Of a DNA stretch of 34,647 bases, positions 25,551 through 32,697 are shown one piece after another. Source of the stretch: Variovorax sp. (lineage in GTDB: Bacteria > Pseudomonadota > Gammaproteobacteria > Burkholderiales > Burkholderiaceae_C); NCBI GenBank assembly GCA_004210915.1, contig SEGS01000037.1, forward strand, positions 1-34,647, written 5' to 3'. Both the position numbers and the translations under genes were made by a program. Each line of letters begins with the position of its first letter. Position 1 is the stretch's first letter. Under the pieces are notes generated by a model that saw only the letters and a list, made by a program, of their open reading frames with translations, was not told where the DNA came from and ran no database searches.

Positions 25551-26174
25551 CTATTGTTTGATCGCGATCGTGGCGGGGCCGCCCGGAACGACCACCCCCA
25601 TCGACACGATGTACTTGAGCGCCTCGTCGACACTCATCCGGAGTTCGATGCAGTCACTGCGCTTGAGCATCACGAAATAGCCGCCTGTCGGATTCGGCGT
25701 GGTCGGCACGTAGACGCTGAGGAAATCACCGCCGCCCAGGTGACCGAGCACCTCGCGGCCCGGCGCGCCGGTCACGAAGGCGATGGTCCAGACGTTTTCG
25801 CGCGGCCACTGGATCAGCACCGCCGTGCGGAACGCGTTGCCGCTTTCGGAGAACAGCGTGTCGGAAACCTGCTTGACGCTTGAGTAGATCGAACGCACCA
25901 CGGGGATGCGCCGCACCACGGCATCGCCCCAGCCCAGGAGGCGCTTGCCGACGAAGTTGCTCGCGATGGCGCCCACCGACAGCAGGATCGCCAGCGTCAA
26001 CAGAACGCCGAGGCCGCGCACCTTGTGGTCGTAGAGCCACTTCTGCCATTCCTCGGGCAAGAGCCACAGCGTCTGGTCGAGCGTGCCGATGATCCAGTTG
26101 AGCACGCCCAGCGTGATGACCAGCGGCACGATGACCAGCAGGCCCGACAACAGCCATTTGCGCAACGCGAGCAT
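25551..26174 (-). CDS. DUF502 family membrane protein
   Basis: A 207-residue protein with two N-terminal membrane helices (about 7-29 and 52-72) and a conserved cytoplasmic part containing [32 protein letters not shown] and a glycine-rich GVVVPG near the end. These are the landmarks of DUF502; the function is unknown. The ATG at 26174 gives the helix-first family start; the upstream part of the frame is an overlap with fmdB. It lies 10 bases after the FmdB gene stop and 31 bases before aspS, a common arrangement in Burkholderiales. Confidence 0.9.
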   Translation of the reverse strand: MLALRKWLLSGLLVIVPLVITLGVLNWIIGTLDQTLWLLPEEWQKWLYDHKVRGLGVLLTLAILLSVGAIASNFVGKRLLGWGDAVVRRIPVVRSIYSSVKQVSDTLFSESGNAFRTAVLIQWPRENVWTIAFVTGAPGREVLGHLGGGDFLSVYVPTTPNPTGGYFVMLKRSDCIELRMSVDEALKYIVSMGVVVPGGPATIAIKQ

Positions 26175-26184
26175 GGTGTCGGCG

Positions 26185-26541
26185 TCAGTCGCTCTTGGAA
26201 GAAGCTGCGGGCGCCGCGGCAGGCGCGGGCGCAGGCGCCGGGCTGGGCGTTGCCGCCCCGCTGCTCTCCGCGGGCTTGGCGGAAGCGGTATCCGAAGGCA
26301 CCGGTGCCGCCGCGTCGCCACCCGCTGCGGGCGCCTTGTCGGCGCCCTTCTTGCCGCCGCCTTCGCGGAAGTCCGTCACGTACCACCCGGAGCCTTTGAG
26401 CTGGAAGCCGGCGGCCGTGACCTGCTTCTGGAAGGTGCTCGCGCCGCATTCCGGACACACCGTGAGCGGGGCGTCGGACATTTTTTGCAGCGCGTCCTTG
26501 GCGAAACCGCAGGCGCTGCATTTGTAGGCGTAGATGGGCAT
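26185..26541 (-). CDS. FmdB-family zinc ribbon protein
   Basis: A 118-residue protein whose first 55 residues form the FmdB zinc ribbon: MPIYAYKC with cysteines C8, C11, C29 and C32 in two C-x2-C pairs, then GFQLKGSGWYVTDF. The remaining half is a low-complexity Ala/Pro/Ser tail ending SSKSD, typical of the longer Burkholderiales versions. Relatives are small predicted regulatory proteins of undetermined role. It heads the FmdB-DUF502-aspS group; a perfect TATAAT box lies 49 bases before its start. Confidence 0.9.
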   Translation of the reverse strand: MPIYAYKCSACGFAKDALQKMSDAPLTVCPECGASTFQKQVTAAGFQLKGSGWYVTDFREGGGKKGADKAPAAGGDAAAPVPSDTASAKPAESSGAATPSPAPAPAPAAAPAASSKSD

Positions 26542-26589
26542 GAATGGGGGGCGGAAATAGCGACGCAGCTGGCGCCGGCAAAGCCCATG

Positions 26590-26595
26590 ATTATA
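26590..26595 (-). promoter_or_regulatory. Candidate -10 box for fmdB-DUF502-aspS transcript
   Basis: A consensus TATAAT on the minus strand within the 78-base gap before the FmdB gene. No -35 match is found at 16-18 bases. A small inverted repeat (GGCCT / AGGCC) lies just upstream, at the end of the symporter gene. Confidence 0.4.
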
Positions 26596-26619
26596 GCGGC
26601 GAGGCCTTCTGCAGGCCGC

Positions 26620-28068
26620 TCAAGTGCTCGCTGGCGTCAGGGGCCGGTGCGGGGTGCGGCGGTTCTGCAGCCACTGCGGCAACAGCGAGCCCAGCACCAT
26701 CCCTGTGGCGGCTGCAAGCACGCCGGCCAGTTGCGCCGGGAAGACCTCGCCCCAAGGCAGCGCGAGGAACAGCAGCCAGGTGCCGATGCCGAGCACCACG
26801 GCCGCGATTGCGCCCTGGGTGCTGGCGCGCGACCAGTAGAGCCCGGCCACCAGCGGCACGAACGCGCCAACCAGCGGCACCTGGTAGGCGCCCGAGACCA
26901 GTTCGTAGATCGGGGTGCCTTCCATCCGGATCGAATAGGCCAGCACGGCCACACTGAACACCAGCGTGGTGATGCGCATCGTGCGCAGGTGCTCCTTCTC
27001 GCTCGTCTTGGGGCGGAACTGGCGCCAGATGTTCTCGGTGAAGGTCACGCTCGGCGCCAGCAGCGTGGCCGAAGCGCAGGACTTGATGGCCGACAGCAGC
27101 GCGCCGAAGAACAGCACCTGCATGATGAACGGCATCTGCTCCATCACCAGCGTGGGGAGCACCTTTTGCGGATCGTCGGCCAGGAGCGCCGCGCTGCGCT
27201 CCGGCATGATCAGGAGCGCGCTGGCGACCAGGAACATGGGCACGAACGCGAACAGGATGTAGGCGCTGCCACCAATGATGGTGCCGCGGGTGGCGGCCTT
27301 GACGCTGTTGGCCGACATGACCCGCTGGAACACGTCCTGCTGCGGGATGGAGCCCAGCATGATGGTGATGGCTGCGGCGAAGAAGAAGATGATGTCGTGC
27401 CAGGTCGGCTCGGGCCAGAAGCGGAACAGGTCGCGGCTCAGCGCGAGGTCGATCACCCGGTCGGCCCCGCCGGCCATGTCGCCCGCGAACACGGCGAGCA
27501 CCAGCAGGCCCACGACCAGGATGATCATCTGCAGGAAGTCGGTGACGGCCACCGACCACATCCCGCCGAACAGCGTGTAGGCAAGGACGGAGACAACGCC
27601 GATCACCATGCCCATCGAGATGCTGATGCTGCCGCCCGACAGCAGGTTGAAGACCAGCCCGAGCGCGGTGACCTGGGCCGACACCCACCCCAGATAGCTC
27701 AGCATGATGATCAGCGAGCACCCGACTTCCACCACGCGGCCATAGCGCTCGCGGTAGTAGTCGCTGATGGTCAGCAGCGTCATGCGGTAGAGCTTGCCGG
27801 CGAAAAACAGGCCGACCAGGATCAGGCACATGCCCGCCCCGAACGGGTCTTCCACGATGTTGCGCAAGCCACCTTCGATGAACTTGGCCGGGACGCCCAG
27901 CACGATCTCCGAGCCAAACCACGTCGCGAAGGTGGTGGTCACGATCATGAAGAGCGGCAGATTCCGCCCGGCGATCGCGAAGTCGGTGGTGTTCTTGACG
28001 CGGCGGGCGGCAACGAGCCCGATCGCGATGGTGATCAACAGGTAGACGATGACCAGGGTCAGCAACAC
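26620..28068 (-). CDS. Sodium:solute symporter (SSS family)
   Basis: A 482-residue inner-membrane transporter with about 13 hydrophobic helices in the LeuT-like SSS arrangement. The early signature VAARRVKNTTDFAIAGRNLP and the later PQQDVFQRVMSA and KSCASATLLAPSVTF segments are typical. Substrate (proline, pantothenate, sugar, carboxylate) cannot be told from sequence alone. The start is GTG at 28068, six bases after GGAGAG, which gives the family N-terminus; the longer frame would run into ubiB. It follows ubiB by 35 bases on the same strand. Confidence 0.93.
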   Translation of the reverse strand: MLLTLVIVYLLITIAIGLVAARRVKNTTDFAIAGRNLPLFMIVTTTFATWFGSEIVLGVPAKFIEGGLRNIVEDPFGAGMCLILVGLFFAGKLYRMTLLTISDYYRERYGRVVEVGCSLIIMLSYLGWVSAQVTALGLVFNLLSGGSISISMGMVIGVVSVLAYTLFGGMWSVAVTDFLQMIILVVGLLVLAVFAGDMAGGADRVIDLALSRDLFRFWPEPTWHDIIFFFAAAITIMLGSIPQQDVFQRVMSANSVKAATRGTIIGGSAYILFAFVPMFLVASALLIMPERSAALLADDPQKVLPTLVMEQMPFIMQVLFFGALLSAIKSCASATLLAPSVTFTENIWRQFRPKTSEKEHLRTMRITTLVFSVAVLAYSIRMEGTPIYELVSGAYQVPLVGAFVPLVAGLYWSRASTQGAIAAVVLGIGTWLLFLALPWGEVFPAQLAGVLAAATGMVLGSLLPQWLQNRRTPHRPLTPAST

Positions 28069-28103
28069 GGCGCGCTCTCCAGAAGCAGTGTGGAAGGTGG
28101 TAG

Positions 28104-29669
28104 CTAGAACAAGCGGACACGCAAGAGAACTTGCATGACGATCAAACCCAATACAAAACCCATGCCACCGTACATGATGGCCTGCAGCAGCTTGTTGGTG
28201 CGCTTCTGCGCGGCCAGCAGCTCCAGCAGTTCGCGTCGGTGGTCGGCCGGGCGATTCTCGAGAAAGTCGTGCAGCAAGCGCGGCAGTTGCGGCAGCAGCT
28301 TGGCGTAGCGCGGCGCTTCGGCCTTGAGCTGCTGCAGCAGCTTCTGCGGGCCGATCTGGTCGGCCATCCATTTTTCGAGAAAGGGCTTGGCCGTGTGCCA
28401 GAGGTCGAGCTCGGGATCGAGCTGGCGGCCCAGCCCTTCAATGTTCAGCAGGGTCTTCTGCAGCAGCACGAGTTGCGGCTGGATCTCGACATGGAAACGT
28501 CGCGAGGTCTGGAACAGCCGCATCAGCACCATGCCCAGCGAGATCTCCTTCAGCGGGCGGTCGAAGTACGGCTCGCACACGGTGCGGATCGCACCCTCGA
28601 GTTCGTCGATGCGCGTTCCCTCCGGCACCCAGCCGCTTTCGAGGTGCAGCTCGGCCACGCGCTTGTAATCGCGCCGGAAAAAGGCCACGAAGTTCTGCGC
28701 CAGATACTCCTTGTCCGACTCGGTCAGCGTGCCGATGATCCCGAAGTCCAGCGAGATGTAGCGGCCGAAGGTCTCGGGCTCGAGGCTGACCTGGATGTTG
28801 CCGGGATGCATGTCGGCATGAAAGAAGCCGTCACGAAACACCTGGGTGAAAAAGATGGTGACGCCATCGCGCGCGAGCTTGGGGATGTCGACGCCTGCCG
28901 CGCGAAGGCGCTCGAGCTGCGCGATGGGCACGCCGTTCATGCGCTGCATGACGATGACCTCGGGATGGCAGAAATCCCAGAACATCTCGGGGATCATCAC
29001 CAGGTCGAGCGCGGCCATGTTGCGGCGCAGCTGCGCGGCATTAGCCGCCTCGCGCACCAGATCGAGCTCGTCGTGCAGGTACTTGTCGAACTCGCCGACG
29101 ACTTCGCGGGGCTTCAATCGCTTGCCGTCGGGCGAGAGCCGTTCGACCCAGCCGGCCATCATGGCCATCAGCGCCAGGTCTTTCTCGATCAACCCGCGCA
29201 TCTGGGGCCGCAGCACCTTGATCGCCACGTCCCGCAGCGTCCCGTCCTTGAGCAGGACCTTGCCGAAGTGGACCTGCGCGATCGACGCGCTGGCCACCGG
29301 CGTTTCGTCGAACTGCACGAAGATCTCAGAGACCGGCCGCCGGAAGGCGCGCTCGATGGTGGCGATGGCCACGGCCGACGGAAACGGCGGCACCCGGTCC
29401 TGCAGGAAGGCGAGCTCGTCCGCGATGTCGGGCGGCAGCAGGTCACGCCGGGTCGAAAGCACCTGGCCGAACTTCACGAAGATGGGCCCGAGGCGCTCGA
29501 GCGCCTCGCGCAGCCGGACGCCGCGCGGCGATTCGAGATTGCGGCCGATGGACACGATGCGCGCCACCACGCGCAGCCACGGCTTCTGGAAACTCGTGAG
29601 AACCAGCTCGTCCAGGCCGTAGCGCAAGACGACCCAGACGATGAAAACGCCGCGGTAGAACCGCGTCAT
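28104..29669 (-). CDS. ubiB: Ubiquinone biosynthesis regulatory kinase-like protein
   Basis: UbiB belongs to the ADCK/ABC1 atypical kinase-like family needed for ubiquinone synthesis; it has ATPase activity and works with UbiJ and UbiK on the Ubi complex. The 521-residue protein has the KxGQ motif at 66-69 (VKFGQV), the helical core, [12 protein letters not shown] and SLDFGIIG for metal and nucleotide binding, and two hydrophobic C-terminal helices (about 495-518) that anchor it in the membrane. Length fits the family. Its start overlaps the ubiJ stop by four bases (ATGA). Confidence 0.97.
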   Translation of the reverse strand: MTRFYRGVFIVWVVLRYGLDELVLTSFQKPWLRVVARIVSIGRNLESPRGVRLREALERLGPIFVKFGQVLSTRRDLLPPDIADELAFLQDRVPPFPSAVAIATIERAFRRPVSEIFVQFDETPVASASIAQVHFGKVLLKDGTLRDVAIKVLRPQMRGLIEKDLALMAMMAGWVERLSPDGKRLKPREVVGEFDKYLHDELDLVREAANAAQLRRNMAALDLVMIPEMFWDFCHPEVIVMQRMNGVPIAQLERLRAAGVDIPKLARDGVTIFFTQVFRDGFFHADMHPGNIQVSLEPETFGRYISLDFGIIGTLTESDKEYLAQNFVAFFRRDYKRVAELHLESGWVPEGTRIDELEGAIRTVCEPYFDRPLKEISLGMVLMRLFQTSRRFHVEIQPQLVLLQKTLLNIEGLGRQLDPELDLWHTAKPFLEKWMADQIGPQKLLQQLKAEAPRYAKLLPQLPRLLHDFLENRPADHRRELLELLAAQKRTNKLLQAIMYGGMGFVLGLIVMQVLLRVRLF

Positions 29670-30220
29670 TCGGCGCTCGCGGAACCGCCGCCCCGCGCCG
29701 GGCGTCCTTCGGCAAACTGCCGCAGCGCTGCCGCCACGCGGCGCGCCGCGGTGCCGAGCGTGTGGGCCGGCACGTCACCGATCAGCCGCGCCAGGTCGTC
29801 TTCGACGTCCCAGCGCACGTGGTCGACCAGCCAGTTCACCTCGGCCGCGAGCTGCACGTCGCCGACGATCCGCACGGCGGGCTTGTCGCCCTTGAGCGTG
29901 GCGCGCGCCACCGAGAAAGGCGAGGTTTCGGTCACGGTCAGCGTGAGATCGGGCACCGCACCGGCGGGCGCGAGATCGAGCAGGCCGGCCGGCGTGCCGA
30001 CGAGGTCCATGGTGACGGCGCGCCACTGGAAACGCACCACCCGCCCCTGCTGCCGCAGCAATCTCTGCTGCGCCTCGGGTTCCTGCTGCAACACATGGTT
30101 GAGAAAGAGAACCGCGCGGTGCTGGATCTCGTGCACCGCCCAGGCCGGCGGCTGCAGCTTGCTGCCCACGCGGTTCAAAAGATCTTCGACAAAAGAAAAT
30201 GGGGACGATGGTGTAGCCAT
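29666..30220 (-). CDS. ubiJ: UbiJ-like SCP2-domain protein
   Basis: A 184-residue protein with an SCP2-like lipid-binding domain (about 45-140; [19 protein letters not shown] early and [16 protein letters not shown] late) followed by a helical C-terminus with [15 protein letters not shown]. UbiJ binds ubiquinone intermediates and scaffolds the hydroxylation complex. Placement directly before ubiB, with four-base overlap, supports the call. A GATAAT box lies six bases before the ATG with no ordinary ribosome site in between. Confidence 0.9.
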   Translation of the reverse strand: MATPSSPFSFVEDLLNRVGSKLQPPAWAVHEIQHRAVLFLNHVLQQEPEAQQRLLRQQGRVVRFQWRAVTMDLVGTPAGLLDLAPAGAVPDLTLTVTETSPFSVARATLKGDKPAVRIVGDVQLAAEVNWLVDHVRWDVEDDLARLIGDVPAHTLGTAARRVAAALRQFAEGRPARGGGSASAE

Positions 30221-30226
30221 GTCCCC

Positions 30227-30232
30227 ATTATC
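30227..30232 (-). promoter_or_regulatory. Candidate -10 box of ubiJ, leaderless spacing
   Basis: GATAAT on the minus strand, five of six consensus bases, with exactly six bases before the ubiJ ATG. No -35 match and no Shine-Dalgarno at normal spacing. It could start a leaderless ubiJ-ubiB transcript. Confidence 0.4.
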
Positions 30233-30273
30233 CAGTCACGCACCGGCTTCGCGCCGGCCGCGGGCCTCTGAAC

Positions 30274-31296
30274 TTACTGCAATGCCTGCACGCCGGCCAC
30301 CAGCCAGCCGCTCGTGCCGTTGATCGGCTTGGTCATGTTCCAGACCTCGCGGAACGGGCTCGGGCCACTGGATGCGTCTTCGCGGATCATTCCCGAGAAC
30401 TCGACGCTCGCCATGTAGGCATCGGGCAGTTCCTCGATCCCGAGCAGCTTGGCGTCGAGCATGACCACGTCGGTCTTGTTCGGCTGGCCACCGGTGTGGC
30501 TCTCGCGCTCGCCCAGCTGGTCCTGGATTTCGCCGACCATCCCGTCGGTCATCATCGCGCGCAAGGTCGTGATGTCCGAGCGATCCCACGCATCCTGCAG
30601 GGTCACGAAGTTGCGCTTGGCCGCGCCGAGGAAACCGTCGGCATCGAAGCCGGCGGGAATGCCCCAGGACTGCGTGCCGCCCAGGGCCGAGCCGATCATG
30701 CTGCCGCCCACCGCGCTGGCTGCACCGGCCATCGACGAGCCGCTGCGCTCACCTTGCGCTGGCGTGGCATCGAAGGCCGCGCTGTTGCGCTCCCAGGGCC
30801 GTGCCGACGCGTCATTGCCGACGTTGGCCGGGCTGTACTGCGAAGGTGCCGCAGCGTTCGTCGGGCTGCTGCCGGCGCCCTGGAAGGCGAAGCCGCCCTG
30901 CCGGGGACGCGAGCGCGCAGCGAAGATGCGCCACACGACGACACCGGCCATGACCAGAAGCGCGATCAGCAGAATGTTGCCGAAGGCGGCGCCCAGGCCG
31001 AGCGAGTTCGCCAGCCAGGCCAGGCCGAGACCGGCGGCCAGACCGCCGAGCATGCCGGCCCATGGGCGCTTCGGTGCGGCGGCAGCGGCCGGGTTCGCGC
31101 CCGGGCGCGCGGCGGCGGCATTGGCGTTCTGGGCGGGTGCGCCCGGCGTGGCAGCCGGCGGCGTCGATTGCCGCTGGGTGACGTTATCGGACTGGCGCCC
31201 GAAGGACTTGCCACCGCCCATGCGGCGCGCGTCGGCGTCGACGCTGACCAGCACCAGTGCGCAAACCATCAACACAGACCAGAAATTTTTTCTCAT
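30274..31296 (-). CDS. Tim44-like domain protein
   Basis: A 340-residue membrane protein: signal peptide or anchor (about 1-23), the stretch RRMGGGKSFGRQS that is typical of bacterial Tim44-like proteins, an Ala/Pro-rich segment (45-76), two membrane helices (about 80-103 and 104-125), a linker, and a C-terminal Tim44-like domain (about 215-340). The mitochondrial namesake tethers Hsp70 to the import pore; the bacterial role is not known. GGAG lies five bases before the ATG. It sits between ubiE and ubiJ, 38 and 53 bases away. Confidence 0.9.
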   Translation of the reverse strand: MRKNFWSVLMVCALVLVSVDADARRMGGGKSFGRQSDNVTQRQSTPPAATPGAPAQNANAAAARPGANPAAAAAPKRPWAGMLGGLAAGLGLAWLANSLGLGAAFGNILLIALLVMAGVVVWRIFAARSRPRQGGFAFQGAGSSPTNAAAPSQYSPANVGNDASARPWERNSAAFDATPAQGERSGSSMAGAASAVGGSMIGSALGGTQSWGIPAGFDADGFLGAAKRNFVTLQDAWDRSDITTLRAMMTDGMVGEIQDQLGERESHTGGQPNKTDVVMLDAKLLGIEELPDAYMASVEFSGMIREDASSGPSPFREVWNMTKPINGTSGWLVAGVQALQ

Positions 31297-31334
31297 GACG
31301 TCTCCTCAACGGAAAGAACAAACACAAATCCAAC

Positions 31335-32066
31335 TCAGCACTTGATTCCAACATGCAGGGCGACCACGCCGCCCGTCATGTTGTGATAGTCCACATGACC
31401 GAAACCGCCCTCTTTCATGAGGGTTTTGAGTTCGTCCTGCGCGGGATGCATGCGGATCGACTCGGCCAGGTACCGGTAGCTGGCGTCGTCACCCGCCACC
31501 AGCTTGCCCAGACGCGGCAACACGCTGAACGAATACCAGTCGTAGGCCTTGGCCAGCGGCTTGGCCACTTTCGAGAACTCGAGCACCAGCAACTTGCCGC
31601 GGGGCTTCAGGACGCGGTTCATTTCCTTCAGCGCGGCGTCCTTGTGCGTCATGTTGCGCAGGCCGAAGGCCACGGTGACCACGTCGAAATGGTTGTCGGG
31701 AAAGGGCAGCTTCTCGGCGTCGCAAACCAGCGTCGGCAGCACCACGCCGGCGTCGATCAGGCGGTCCCGACCGGTGCGCAGCATCGCTTCGTTGATGTCG
31801 GTGTGCACGACCTGGCCCGAAGCGCCGACCTTCTTTGCAAAGGCCAGCGCGAGGTCGCCGGTGCCGCCCGCGATGTCCAGCACCTTCGAGCCTTCGCCGA
31901 CATTGGCCACCATCACGGTATAGGCCTTCCAGGCGCGATGCAGGCCCATCGACATGAGGTCGTTCATCAGGTCGTAGCGCGTCGCGACCGAATCGAAGAC
32001 GCCGCGCACGCGCTGTGCCTTGTCTTTCTCGTCGACCGATTCGAAACCGAAGTGGGTGCTGCTCAT
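31335..32066 (-). CDS. ubiE: Ubiquinone/menaquinone C-methyltransferase
   Basis: Transfers a methyl group from S-adenosylmethionine to the quinone ring (2-polyprenyl-6-methoxy-1,4-benzoquinol) in ubiquinone synthesis. The 243-residue protein opens with THFGFESV and [24 protein letters not shown], has the SAM motif [12 protein letters not shown], and later [34 protein letters not shown], all UbiE hallmarks. Length fits. It leads into the Tim44-like, ubiJ and ubiB genes. A perfect 7-bp hairpin ends one base before its ATG. Confidence 0.98.
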   Translation of the reverse strand: MSSTHFGFESVDEKDKAQRVRGVFDSVATRYDLMNDLMSMGLHRAWKAYTVMVANVGEGSKVLDIAGGTGDLALAFAKKVGASGQVVHTDINEAMLRTGRDRLIDAGVVLPTLVCDAEKLPFPDNHFDVVTVAFGLRNMTHKDAALKEMNRVLKPRGKLLVLEFSKVAKPLAKAYDWYSFSVLPRLGKLVAGDDASYRYLAESIRMHPAQDELKTLMKEGGFGHVDYHNMTGGVVALHVGIKC

Positions 32067-32067
32067 G

Positions 32068-32084
32068 CGCCCTATGTTAGGGCG
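32068..32084 (-). promoter_or_regulatory. Hairpin with embedded -10-like box at the ubiE start
   Basis: On the minus strand CGCCCTA and TAGGGCG form a perfect 7-bp stem with a three-base loop, ending one base before the ubiE ATG. TAACAT inside it (32074-32079) would be a -10 box seven bases before the ATG. The repeat could be a protein-binding site or could hide the start codon region if transcribed. Confidence 0.4.
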
Positions 32085-32210
32085 TAAGCACGCGCATCAA
32101 GCCGACGACCCCGCGAGATCGCCGGGCATTCATTCCGAACCATCGGGAAAACCGCCGCGCGCGCACCGCGTGGGTTCGCAGAACCGGCTTCGTCCGGCGC
32201 GGGAGCACGC

Positions 32211-32627
32211 TCAGTGGCTGCCGCACGCGTGGACGCCGCCCTTGCCGGGCATGGGCGCGTCGCGATCGACGCCGGCTGCGGAAAGCCGACGCTCGTACTC
32301 GGCCCACAACGCGTCCTGTTTCGATCCCAGTTCGTAGAGCAGGTCCCACGAAAAGATGCCGGTGTCGTGGCCGTCGTCGAAAACCGGCTTGACGGCGTAG
32401 TTGCCGATGGGTTCGAGGTCGGCCAACCCCACCTCGCGCTTGCCGGTCTGCAGGATCTCTTCTCCCGGGCCGTGCCCCTGGACTTCAGCCGAAGGCGAAT
32501 AGACGCGCATCAACTCGAAGGGAATGCGGAAGCGCGCCCCGTCGGAGAACGCAACCTCCAGCACGCGCGAAGCGCCATGCACGGTGAGATCGGTGGGCGT
32601 CGGTGCGCCTGCTTGCAAGCCTGCCAT
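32211..32627 (-). CDS. DUF971 (GBBH-like N-terminal) protein
   Basis: A 138-residue protein with the DUF971 domain, the small domain also seen at the N-terminus of gamma-butyrobetaine hydroxylases. Landmarks are RFRIPFELMRVYSPSAEVQGHG, VGLADLEPIGNYAVKPVFDDGHDTGIFSW and WDLLYELG. The stand-alone form is widespread in proteobacteria next to ubiE, and its role is not known. It ends with a His/Cys-containing tail (HACGSH). The ATG at 32627 has AAGGA seven bases upstream. It lies 71 bases after the Fe-S oxidoreductase gene and 144 bases before ubiE; that gap holds small inverted repeats, including GGTTC / GAACC at 32173-32185. Confidence 0.88.
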   Translation of the reverse strand: MAGLQAGAPTPTDLTVHGASRVLEVAFSDGARFRIPFELMRVYSPSAEVQGHGPGEEILQTGKREVGLADLEPIGNYAVKPVFDDGHDTGIFSWDLLYELGSKQDALWAEYERRLSAAGVDRDAPMPGKGGVHACGSH

Positions 32628-32697
32628 CAGATGTTCCTTGCGCCGGAGCGCTGTTCCCGTTTTCCGCCCGCGCCCCAAAGCGTCCCCGCGATCGCGC

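Noticed and set aside
23156..25561. An 801-codon plus-strand open frame
   Set aside because: It is antisense to aspS and nudB, which have complete, motif-rich proteins; the plus-strand product has no recognisable family feature.
26376..26588. Small ORF starting one base after the TATAAT box ahead of fmdB
   Set aside because: It overlaps fmdB out of frame, has no ribosome site, and its product is a low-complexity shadow.
30243..30257. CCGGC / GCCGG hairpin after the Tim44-like gene as terminator
   Set aside because: The stem is only five base pairs and no T-rich tail follows on the minus strand.
26083..30323. Two long plus-strand open frames of 674 and 730 codons
   Set aside because: They are antisense to the symporter, ubiB and ubiJ genes; high GC content at third positions removes stops on the opposite strand.
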